This document shows positions 41,313 to 48,647 of a stretch of 64,000 bases of DNA, piece after piece; positions within the stretch are counted from its first letter, which is position 1, and every line of letters starts with the position of its first letter. The translations under genes and the position numbers were made by a program. Origin of the DNA: an uncultured Lachnospiraceae bacterium (lineage in GTDB: Bacteria > Bacillota > Clostridia > Lachnospirales > Lachnospiraceae); NCBI GenBank assembly GCA_944381615.1, contig CALWLT010000008.1:1-64000 (forward strand), written 5' to 3'. A model generated the notes under the pieces. That model had not been told where the DNA came from and did no database searches. It was given only the letters and a program-made list of their open reading frames with translations.

Positions 41313-42118
41313 GGGAAAAGACGCTTGCGCTGCTGCTTCTTTCGCTGGGACTTTTGCTTGGCGCGGCATTTCTGGGCGCGCTTTGGGAGGAAGAGGCGGC
41401 GGTCGTGGATTTTACGAGGAAAAATCTGCCCCCCTGCCGGGAGTTTCTGTTCGGGACGGACTGGCTGGGACGGGATATGCTGAAACGGACGGCGGCGGGC
41501 CTTTCGCTGAGCATCCGGCTGGGCCTTCTGACGGCTTTTGCGGGAGCGGTCATCGCGCTGGCGCTGGGGATGGCGGCGGCGCTTCTGGGCGCGTGGGCGG
41601 ATCGGCTGGTCGCCGGCCTGACGGATCTGATCATGGGGATTCCGCATATGCTTCTGCTGATTCTGATCTCCTACGCGGCCGGAAAGGGCGCGGCGGGAGT
41701 GGCCGCCGGCATCGCGCTGACGCACTGGCCGCCGCTGGCGCGGCTTCTGCGGGCGGAGGCCGCGCAGATTCGGACGAGTCCGTACGTAAAGATATCGGAA
41801 AAGCTGGGCAAATCCCCCGTCTGGATTGCCAGAGAACACCTGTTGCCGCAGCTGTTGCCGCAGTTTCTGACCGGGCTGGTCATGATGTTTCCGCATGCGA
41901 TTCTGCATGAGGCCAGCGTGACGTTTCTCGGCTTCGGCCTGCCTGCCGAGACGCCGGCCATCGGGGTCATTCTCTCCGAGAGCATGTCGTATCTGATGAC
42001 GGGGAAATGGTGGCTGGCGGTTTTGCCGGGGATTGCGCTGGTTGTGGCCGTATTGCTGTTTGAGGCGCTGGGACAGTGCCTTCTGCGGCTGACGGATCCG
42101 AAGGGCGCGCACGCGTGA
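41309..42118 (+). CDS. ABC transporter permease (Opp/Nik C type)
   Basis: A 269-residue permease with about five to six membrane segments. The N-terminal FGTDWLGRDMLKR motif is highly conserved in DppC/NikC proteins, and EKLGKSPVWIAREHLLPQLLPQF matches the ATPase-contact loop. The start is GTG 41309 behind GGAGGAAGGGGG, within the stop codon of the preceding permease; the open frame extends further upstream but only in the shadow of that gene. Confidence 0.88.
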   Translation: MREKTLALLLLSLGLLLGAAFLGALWEEEAAVVDFTRKNLPPCREFLFGTDWLGRDMLKRTAAGLSLSIRLGLLTAFAGAVIALALGMAAALLGAWADRLVAGLTDLIMGIPHMLLLILISYAAGKGAAGVAAGIALTHWPPLARLLRAEAAQIRTSPYVKISEKLGKSPVWIAREHLLPQLLPQFLTGLVMMFPHAILHEASVTFLGFGLPAETPAIGVILSESMSYLMTGKWWLAVLPGIALVVAVLLFEALGQCLLRLTDPKGAHA

Positions 42119-42143
42119 ACGTGCAGAGTGACAGGAGGGCCGG

Positions 42144-42935
42144 ATGGAAGAAACGATTCTGGAAATAGACGGGCTGAATCTTTATTTTACGCAGTATGAA
42201 AGAGGGCTCAGGCGGCGGATCCTGCGCCCGGTCTGCAATCTGTCCTGCCGGCTTGCGGCGGGGAGAATGACGGCGGTAGTGGGAGCCAGCGGCTCCGGGA
42301 AAAGCCTGCTGGCGCAGGCGATCGCGGGGATTCTGCCGTACAACTGCCGGATGGAGGGGACGATCCGTTACCTCGGCCGTCCGCTGGATAAACGGGCGCG
42401 CGCGTCTCTGCGAAAGGGGGAGATCGCGCTGGTGCCGCAGGGCGTATCCTGCCTGGATCCGCTGATGAAGGTCGGCGATCAGATCCGGAAAGGAAAGACG
42501 GACGCCGAAAGCCGCGGGCGGTGCCGGGAGCTTCTGGCCCGCTACGGCCTAGGGCCGGAGACGGAAACGCTGTACCCGTTTGAGCTTTCCGGAGGAATGG
42601 CCAGGCGGGTTCTGATCGCGGCGGCCCTGATGGATCGCCCGCGGCTGGTCATTGCCGACGAGCCGACGCCGGGCCTGGAGAGCTCGACGGCCAGGCGGGT
42701 CGTGGGGCATTTGAAGGAGATCGCAGAGGACGGGGCGGCGGTGCTCCTGATCACGCACGATCTGGAGCTGGCTCTGGAAACGGCGGATGAGATCCTGGTT
42801 TTCTATGAGGGGAAAATCATCGAGTCGGCGCTTCCGGAGGCGTTTCGCAAAGGAACGCAGCTGAAAGAGCCGTATACGAGGGCTCTTTACCGGGCCATGC
42901 CGGAGCATGGCTTTCAGGTATGGGAGGAGGCGTGA
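42144..42935 (+). CDS. ABC transporter ATPase (Opp/Nik D type)
   Basis: A 263-residue ATPase with Walker A GASGSGKSL, Q-loop VPQGVS, signature LSGGMARRV, Walker B LVIADEPTPGLE and ITHDLE. The signature has methionine-alanine where most relatives have methionine-arginine/glutamine. The C-terminal part (about 225-263) matches the extension of NikD/DppD proteins. GGAGGGCCGG precedes the ATG. Confidence 0.92.
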   Translation: MEETILEIDGLNLYFTQYERGLRRRILRPVCNLSCRLAAGRMTAVVGASGSGKSLLAQAIAGILPYNCRMEGTIRYLGRPLDKRARASLRKGEIALVPQGVSCLDPLMKVGDQIRKGKTDAESRGRCRELLARYGLGPETETLYPFELSGGMARRVLIAAALMDRPRLVIADEPTPGLESSTARRVVGHLKEIAEDGAAVLLITHDLELALETADEILVFYEGKIIESALPEAFRKGTQLKEPYTRALYRAMPEHGFQVWEEA

Positions 42936-42937
42936 AA

Positions 42938-43618
42938 ATGGGGCTGACGGCAGAGAACGTATCATTTTCTTACCCGGGGCGGGAGCGGGCGGTGCTGGAA
43001 GGCGTCTCCTTTTCGCTGGAGCGCGGCGAACGGCTGGGGCTTATGGCGCCAAGCGGATCCGGAAAAACGACGCTTTGCCGGATCCTGGCTGGCTACGAGC
43101 GGCCCGCGGCGGGACGGATTTTGCTGGATGGCCGTCCGCTGGAGGAAATCCGGGGGCGCCTGCCGGTGCAGATGGTATGGCAGCACCCGGAACAGGCGGT
43201 CAATCCGCGCTGGCGGATGAGACGGGTGCTGGAGGAAGGCGGCCAGACGGATCCGGGCCTGATCCGGCGGCTCGGGATCCGGGAGGAGTGGCTGGATCGC
43301 TTTCCCTCGGAGCTTTCCGGAGGAGAGCTGCAGCGCTTCTGTATTGCCAGGGCGCTGGGAGAGGGGACGGCCTTCATTCTGGCCGACGAGATGACCGCCA
43401 TGCTGGATCTGGTTACGCAGAGCCTGATCTGGCAGGTTCTTCTGGAGGAGGCAAAACGGAGCGGGATCGGGATCCTGGCGGTCAGCCATTCCGAAGCGCT
43501 GCTGGAACGTGTGTGTACGGGGCGGATCCGGCTTTCGGAGCATTTTGGCGGCGGGGATCCGGCGGTTTTAACAGAGCGGACAGAGGCCGGAGGAAAGGAC
43601 GGACGGATATGGATGTAA
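42938..43618 (+). CDS. ABC transporter ATPase (Opp/Nik E type)
   Basis: A 226-residue ATPase with Walker A APSGSGKTT, Q-loop VWQHPEQAVNP, signature LSGGELQRF, Walker B FILADEMTAMLD and VSHSE. It is shorter than DppF and lacks their C-terminal extension, as NikE-type subunits do. ATG 42938 follows GGGAGGAGG, just past the stop of the partner ATPase. It overlaps larB by 10 bp, which ties the transporter to the lar genes. Confidence 0.92.
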   Translation: MGLTAENVSFSYPGRERAVLEGVSFSLERGERLGLMAPSGSGKTTLCRILAGYERPAAGRILLDGRPLEEIRGRLPVQMVWQHPEQAVNPRWRMRRVLEEGGQTDPGLIRRLGIREEWLDRFPSELSGGELQRFCIARALGEGTAFILADEMTAMLDLVTQSLIWQVLLEEAKRSGIGILAVSHSEALLERVCTGRIRLSEHFGGGDPAVLTERTEAGGKDGRIWM

Positions 43619-44364
43619 AAAAAATGCTGGAAGAAGTCAGAGAGGGGACGCTTTCCGTGGAGGAGGCGGCAGGCCGGCTTGAGAACCTGCCGTACGAGGA
43701 TCTGGGCTTTGCCAAACTGGATCTGCACAGAAAGCTGCGTTCCGGATTCCCGGAAACGGTATTCTGCCAGGGAAAGCCGGATGAAAGCCTGGCGGCGATT
43801 TTTGAGACGCTTTACCGGGAAAACGGGGAGGTCCTGGGGACGCGGGCGTCCCAGGCGCAGTATGAGCTGGTCAGACGGGCGCTTCCCGGAATTTCCTATG
43901 ATCCGGTCTCCCGCATTCTCCGGCTGGAGGAAAAAGAAAAGAAGCGGGAGGGCCTGGTGGCCGTGTGCACGGGCGGGACGGCGGACATCCCGGTCGCCGA
44001 GGAGGCGGCGCAGACGGCGGAATTTTTCGGCTGCCATGTGGAGCGCCATTACGACGTGGGCGTCGCCGGGATCCACCGCCTGCTTTCCAGGCGGGAGGCG
44101 ATCCGCCGGGCCAACTGCGTGATCGCCGTGGCCGGCATGGAAGGGGCGCTGGGCACGGCCGTGGCCGGCCTGGTCAAAAATCCGGTCATCGCCGTCCCCA
44201 CGTCGGTCGGGTACGGAGCCAGCTTTCACGGCCTTTCCGCGCTGCTGACGATGATTAATTCCTGTGCGAACGGGATTTCTGTGGTAAATATCGACAATGG
44301 ATACGGAGCCGCCTATCTGGCTGCCCAGATTAACCGTCTGGCGTGCCGCGGGCAGGAGCATTGA
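43609..44364 (+). CDS. larB: LarB, nickel-pincer cofactor biosynthesis carboxylase/hydrolase
   Basis: A 251-residue LarB, which carboxylates the pyridine ring of nicotinic acid adenine dinucleotide and hydrolyses it, the first step towards the nickel-pincer nucleotide. The C-terminal half resembles PurE: VAVCTGGTADIPVAEEAAQTAE, then AGMEGALGTAVAGLV. Cys219 in MINSCANGI corresponds to the cysteine known to be needed in Lactiplantibacillus LarB. ATG 43609 follows GGAGGAAAGG and lies inside the end of the ATPase gene. Family length fits. Confidence 0.94.
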   Translation: MDVKKMLEEVREGTLSVEEAAGRLENLPYEDLGFAKLDLHRKLRSGFPETVFCQGKPDESLAAIFETLYRENGEVLGTRASQAQYELVRRALPGISYDPVSRILRLEEKEKKREGLVAVCTGGTADIPVAEEAAQTAEFFGCHVERHYDVGVAGIHRLLSRREAIRRANCVIAVAGMEGALGTAVAGLVKNPVIAVPTSVGYGASFHGLSALLTMINSCANGISVVNIDNGYGAAYLAAQINRLACRGQEH

Positions 44365-44378
44365 GAGGAGGACGCGGG

Positions 44379-45755
44379 ATGGATGCGGTCAAAAAGGAAG
44401 AGAAAATTTTATATCTGGAGTGCAGCTCCGGGATCAGCGGCGACATGACGGTAGGGGCGCTTCTCGATCTGGGAGCCAGCCGGGAGCGGCTGGAGCAGGC
44501 GCTTTCCAGCCTGGGAATCGGGGGCTATGCGCTGCATTTCGGGCGGACAAAAAAATGCGGGATTGACGCGTTTGATTTTGACGTGGAGCTCACGCAGCCG
44601 GAAGGCGGGCACAGTCACAGCCACGGCGAGGGATGCGGGCACGATCACGGTCACGGCGAGGAATGCGGGCACAGCCACAGCCACGGCGAAGAATGCGGCC
44701 ACGATCACGGCCACAGCGAAGGACACGGTCACAGTCACGGCCAGGATCATGCGCACCGGAATCTGCAGGATATTTTTGCGATCCTCGACCGCCTGGACGC
44801 CGCGCAGGAGGTGCGCGGGATGGCGCGGGACATGTTCACGCTGGTGGCAGAAGCGGAATCGCAGGCGCACGGCATCCCGATCGGGGAGGTGCATTTCCAC
44901 GAGGTCGGGGCGATCGATTCGATTATCGATATCATCGGGGCCGCATTCTGCCTGCACGATCTGGGAATTTCCCGGGTGGCGGTTTCCCCGCTTTCAGAGG
45001 GGCGCGGGTATGTGCGCTGCCAGCACGGGGTTATGCCGGTACCGGCGCCGGCCACGGCCAATATTGCCGCCCGCTGCGGCCTGACGCTGCGTCTGACGGA
45101 AAATGAAGGAGAGATGGTCACGCCGACGGGAGCGGCGATCGCGGCGGTATTTCGCACGGAACGGGAACTGCCCGCGCAGTACCGGATCGAGCGGATCGGG
45201 CTCGGCGCGGGCAAGAAGGATTTTCCCAACGCCAACCTGCTTCGCGCCATGATTCTGATTCCGGAAAAGGATCCGAAAGAGAAGGAGAAGCTGTGGGTGC
45301 TGGAATCCAATCTGGATGACTGCAGCGGGGAGGCGTTCGGCTTTGCCATGGAGACGCTTTTTGAGGCGGGCGCACTGGACGTATGGTATACGCCGGCCTA
45401 TATGAAGAAAAACCGCCCGGCGTACCAGATCCATGTGCTCTGCGGGGAGGAAAAGAGAGAAGAGCTGGAGGCGGTCCTGTTTTCCTGCACGACGACCATC
45501 GGGATCCGCCGGTATCCGGTGGAGCGCACGGCGCTGGACAGAGAAGAAAAGCTCGTAAAGACGTGCTACGGGGCGGCGCGGGTCAAGCTCTGCCATCTGT
45601 CCGGCGGCAGCCGCGTTTATCCGGAGTATGAGAGCGTGCGGGCCATCTGCCGGGAAACCGGCCTGGGCTTTCTGGAGGTTTACCACGCGGTTCTGGAGGA
45701 CGGGACGGCAGAATGCGCGCCGGGCCAGGCCGGCGCGCGGGCGGACAGAGGATAA
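44379..45755 (+). CDS. larC: LarC, nickel insertion enzyme, single uninterrupted frame
   Basis: A 458-residue LarC, the CTP-dependent cyclometallase that puts nickel into the pincer nucleotide. N-terminal marks: LECSSGISGDMTVGALLDLG; later VHFHEVGAIDSIIDIIGAA, VTPTGAAIAAVF and LESNLDDCSGEAFGF. Residues 78-126 hold a histidine-rich stretch (GHDHGHGEECGHSHSHGEEC type repeats), a likely nickel store. In L. plantarum the gene is split and joined by a programmed frameshift; here the frame is continuous. GAGAGGAGGACGCGGG precedes ATG 44379. Confidence 0.95.
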   Translation: MDAVKKEEKILYLECSSGISGDMTVGALLDLGASRERLEQALSSLGIGGYALHFGRTKKCGIDAFDFDVELTQPEGGHSHSHGEGCGHDHGHGEECGHSHSHGEECGHDHGHSEGHGHSHGQDHAHRNLQDIFAILDRLDAAQEVRGMARDMFTLVAEAESQAHGIPIGEVHFHEVGAIDSIIDIIGAAFCLHDLGISRVAVSPLSEGRGYVRCQHGVMPVPAPATANIAARCGLTLRLTENEGEMVTPTGAAIAAVFRTERELPAQYRIERIGLGAGKKDFPNANLLRAMILIPEKDPKEKEKLWVLESNLDDCSGEAFGFAMETLFEAGALDVWYTPAYMKKNRPAYQIHVLCGEEKREELEAVLFSCTTTIGIRRYPVERTALDREEKLVKTCYGAARVKLCHLSGGSRVYPEYESVRAICRETGLGFLEVYHAVLEDGTAECAPGQAGARADRG

Positions 45756-45756
45756 A

Positions 45757-45860
45757 AACGGGGACAGACAGGAAACCGGCCGGGCAGACGGGAAACCGGC
45801 AGGAGGAAACCGGCCGGGCTGGCGGGAAAAATGGCAGGAGGAAACCGGCCGGACAGGGGG
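45757..45860. repeat. Degenerate tandem repeat between larC and larE
   Basis: GGAAACCGGCCGGGC and variants recur about five times with irregular spacing of 19-34 bp; the last unit includes GGGGGAGAG, the binding site of larE. Confidence 0.75.
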
Positions 45861-45867
45861 AGAGACG

Positions 45868-46785
45868 ATGGACCAGGAAGAGAAACAGAAACGGATAAAA
45901 GCGCTTTCGGAGCGGATGGATCAGCTGGGGCGGCAGGCGGTGTGCGTGGCGTTTTCCGGCGGTGTGGACAGCAGCCTTCTGCTGGCGCTGGCCTGCCGCA
46001 GCGGGAGGCGGCACGGGCAGCCGGTGTACGCCGTGACATTTGACACGGCGCTGCATCCGGCCTGCGACCGGGAAACGGCAGAGCGGGTGGCCGGGGAGCT
46101 GGGGGCGGTTCACGAGGTAATCCGCGTCAATGAGCTGGAGCTTGAGGAGCTTCTGGAGAATCCGCCCGAACGCTGTTACCTCTGCAAACGCCATCTGTTT
46201 CAGGCGCTGCTTGCGTATGCGCGCGAAAAAGGGGCGAAGGCCGTGCTGGACGGCACCAACGCAGACGATCGGAAGGCGTGGCGTCCGGGAATCCGGGCGG
46301 CAGAAGAGCTGGGTGTAATAAGCCCGCTGGCGGAGTGCAAAATGACCAAGGAGCTGACCCGCGAGCTGGCCGCCTCCTTCGGGATCAGCGTGGCCGCGCG
46401 CCCGTCCACGCCCTGTATGGCGACGCGCCTTCCCTACGGGACGCGGCTGGATGCCGGCATTCTCGGGCGGATTGAGGCGGGAGAGGCCTTTCTGCGGGAG
46501 ATTTTTGAGGGAAATGTCCGCCTGCGGCTGCACGGAGAGATTGCCCGCATCGAGCTGGATCCCGCGCAGATCGAAAAAGCGCCTGCCAGACGGGAGGAGA
46601 TCTGCAGGCGGCTGAGAGAGCTGGGGTTTTCCTATATTACGCTGGATCTGGAAGGCTTCTGTTCCGGGAGCATGGACCGGGGCCTTTTGGAAGCGCTGTG
46701 CGGCAGAGATGTATCTCATGGTATGCTACGCGACGAAGGCGTACATCATGATATAGTGGCAGAGGCTTCCGCCCATCACGAATAG
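45868..46785 (+). CDS. larE: LarE, ATP-dependent sulfur-transfer enzyme of nickel-pincer synthesis
   Basis: A 305-residue PP-loop protein (VAFSGGVDSSLL) that activates the pyridine carboxylates by adenylation and inserts sulfur. Three cysteines stand at Cys103 and Cys106 (ERCYLCKR) and Cys183 (PSTPCMATRLPYG). The L. plantarum enzyme has only the last of these and uses it up as sulfur donor; three-cysteine forms such as that of Thermotoga are known to bind a [4Fe-4S] cluster and to turn over. This protein fits the second group (inference). ATG 45868 follows GGGGGAGAG. Its last 60 bp overlap the convergent trhA gene. Confidence 0.94.
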   Translation: MDQEEKQKRIKALSERMDQLGRQAVCVAFSGGVDSSLLLALACRSGRRHGQPVYAVTFDTALHPACDRETAERVAGELGAVHEVIRVNELELEELLENPPERCYLCKRHLFQALLAYAREKGAKAVLDGTNADDRKAWRPGIRAAEELGVISPLAECKMTKELTRELAASFGISVAARPSTPCMATRLPYGTRLDAGILGRIEAGEAFLREIFEGNVRLRLHGEIARIELDPAQIEKAPARREEICRRLRELGFSYITLDLEGFCSGSMDRGLLEALCGRDVSHGMLRDEGVHHDIVAEASAHHE

Positions 46786-47376
46786 ATGAAAGATCTCGTG
46801 GGAGCCGAAATTTTGGTGCCGCCGGTTGAAGATCGGAAGCTTCAGCGCGTAGATAACTCCGCCGGCCGTGTAGATCAGGCCGCCGGCCAGGAGCCAGAGA
46901 AAGGCGGCCCGCGGCAGGGCGAGGAGGATCTGGCGGATTGCCGTCAGGCAGAACCAGCCCATGGCGATGTACACCAGGGAGGAAAACCATTTCGGGCAGT
47001 TGATCCACAGCGCGTTGACGGTCATGCCAACGAGGGCGATGGCCCAGACGGCCGCCAGCAGCGTGTAGCCGGATCGGTCGCCGAGGACAATCAGGCAGAC
47101 CGGCGTGTAGGTGCCCGCGATCAGGATGAAAATCATCATGTGATCCAGCTTGCGCAGGATGCGGTTGACCTTCTCGGAGATGTCCAGCGTGTGATAGACG
47201 GTGCTGGCGGCGTAGAGAAGGATCATGCTGACGATGAAGATGATCAGCGCGGCCAGGTGCAGGCGGTCGTTTCCGGCCGCCGCCTTGTGAAGCAGGGGCG
47301 CGGCCGCGGCGGCCGCGCCGATCATGGCGATAAAATGGGTCAGGGCGCTGCCCGGATCCTTGACCTTCAGTTTCAT
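46726..47376 (-). CDS. trhA: Hemolysin III/TrhA family membrane protein
   Basis: A 216-residue membrane protein of the PAQR/hemolysin III family with seven hydrophobic segments. Metal-binding marks: ALTHFIAMIG, STVYHTLD and GSHEIFHLFVMGGSLCHYI. The family is linked with membrane lipid balance; the name hemolysin is historical. ATG 47376 follows GGGAGGCGC. Convergent with larE and overlapping it by 60 bp at the 3' ends. Confidence 0.92.
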   Translation of the reverse strand: MKLKVKDPGSALTHFIAMIGAAAAAAPLLHKAAAGNDRLHLAALIIFIVSMILLYAASTVYHTLDISEKVNRILRKLDHMMIFILIAGTYTPVCLIVLGDRSGYTLLAAVWAIALVGMTVNALWINCPKWFSSLVYIAMGWFCLTAIRQILLALPRAAFLWLLAGGLIYTAGGVIYALKLPIFNRRHQNFGSHEIFHLFVMGGSLCHYIMMYAFVA

Positions 47377-47477
47377 AAAAAATGCGCCTCCCGTTAAATA
47401 AACCCTCTGCGGGCGGCATCTGTCCGCAGAAAACAAAGAAGTTCGACAAAAAGCTACATAAAGTTTAATAAAATGTG

Positions 47478-47502
47478 ATATGTAGTTTTGAAAACTACAT
47501 AT
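47478..47502. promoter_or_regulatory. Perfect 25-bp palindrome between trhA and RluA-type gene
   Basis: ATATGTAGTTTT, one G, AAAACTACATAT: two perfect 12-bp arms. It lies in the divergent control region in A+T-rich sequence. TTGAAA inside it (47488-47493) could be a weak plus-strand -35 box. Looks like an operator for a dimeric repressor; none is encoded nearby. Confidence 0.7.
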
Positions 47503-47618
47503 GATCTGGTATTACTATACTACGTTTTGAGCCGGGATGCAAGGGCAAAATCAGGTCCGGCCGCTCTTTTTTGGCCCGGCTCTATTTTTCAGAATGAATG
47601 CGGAGGAAAACAGAAGCT

Positions 47619-48347
47619 ATGGAAATCCTGTATGAAGACGCGCAGATCCTGGTCGTGGTTAAGCCGCCGGGAATGGAATCGCAGGCGGCGCGCCGGCTGG
47701 AGCCGGACATGGTCAGCGAGCTGAAAAATTATCTTCGCTTATCCACAGAATTATCCCCGGAAGTTTCCACAGGAGGAGAACCGTATCTGGGAATTATCCA
47801 CAGACTGGACCGTCCTGTGGGAGGCGTCATGGTCTATGCCCGGACCAAACAGGCGGCGGCCGCGCTGAGCAGGCAGGTAAAAGAGCGGGAGATGGAGAAA
47901 ACCTACCGGGCGGTAATTTGTGGAAAACCTGTGGATATTGTGGGAAACTTTGTGGATTATCTGTTGAAGGACGGAAAAAATAATCTGGCTGCCGTTGTGG
48001 ATAAATCGGTTCCGGGCGCTAAACGGGCGTCGCTTTCCTACCGCGTCCTGGCGGAACGAAACCTGGAAGAGGGGCTCTGGACCGGCGCGGTAAGCCTGGT
48101 GCAGATCCGCCTGGAAACGGGGCGCCATCATCAGATCCGGGCGCAGTTCGCCTCCCGCGGCCTGCCGCTCTGGGGCGATCGCCGGTATAATCCCTTCTGG
48201 CAGCAGGCGGGCGGGCGCGATACGCCGGCGCTTTTTGCTTCGGGCCTTTCGTTCATTCATCCGCGCACAGGGCGGCGGATGGAATTTACGGCGCGCCCCG
48301 CGGGAAAAATCTGGGAAGGGTTTGACGAAAGCGGCGGGACTCTTTGA
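47619..48347 (+). CDS. RluA-family pseudouridine synthase
   Basis: A 242-residue RNA pseudouridine synthase without an S4 domain. The catalytic motif reads HRLDRPVGGVMVYA with the active aspartate; RLETGRHHQIRAQFASRGLPLWGD is the second family mark. Substrate RNA unknown. ATG 47619 is preferred (GGAGG 12 bp upstream); ATG 47598 contains that site within its own codons. Codon use shifts between 47739 and 48004, with TTA, TCC, ACA and AGA that the neighbours rarely use, because three DnaA-box sequences are written into the coding region. Confidence 0.9.
   Translation: MEILYEDAQILVVVKPPGMESQAARRLEPDMVSELKNYLRLSTELSPEVSTGGEPYLGIIHRLDRPVGGVMVYARTKQAAAALSRQVKEREMEKTYRAVICGKPVDIVGNFVDYLLKDGKNNLAAVVDKSVPGAKRASLSYRVLAERNLEEGLWTGAVSLVQIRLETGRHHQIRAQFASRGLPLWGDRRYNPFWQQAGGRDTPALFASGLSFIHPRTGRRMEFTARPAGKIWEGFDESGGTL
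47739..48004. promoter_or_regulatory. Cluster of DnaA-box sequences inside the RluA-type gene
   Basis: Exact TTATCCACA at 47739-47747 and 47794-47802, and its complement TGTGGATAA at 47996-48004. Near matches: TTATCCCCG (47751), TTTCCACAG (47764), TGTGGATAT (47930) and TGTGGATTA (47951). Binding is not shown. Confidence 0.6.
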
Positions 48348-48460
48348 GGAATAATTTAAACAGACCGGTTCATACTACAGTCTGTACAAAGGAAGTACAA
48401 AACAGAAACGGGCCAGTCCATGGGTAAGCTCCCTGAGAAACGAAAGAGAAGCTTACAAAG

Positions 48461-48515
48461 AAAACTGCGGAAGCCGGGGCGCGGTAAGACGCCGGATACC
48501 GGTCTCCGCAGTTTT
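48461..48515 (+). terminator. Terminator after RluA-type gene
   Basis: AAAACTGCGGA (48461-48471) pairs with TCCGCAGTTTT (48505-48515) around a 33-nt loop with an inner GC-rich stem. The rest of the gap to 48647 is made of loose repeats of CGGGAAAATAA type. Confidence 0.8.
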
Positions 48516-48647
48516 CGCGTTGCGGGAAAACAAAACGGCGGGAAAAAAATAACGGGAAAATAAAATGACGGGAAAATAAGACGCGGGAAACGCGTAAAAG
48601 GCGGGCGGCCGCGGGCAGAAAGGGCAAAACGGGAGAGGAGGCATTTT

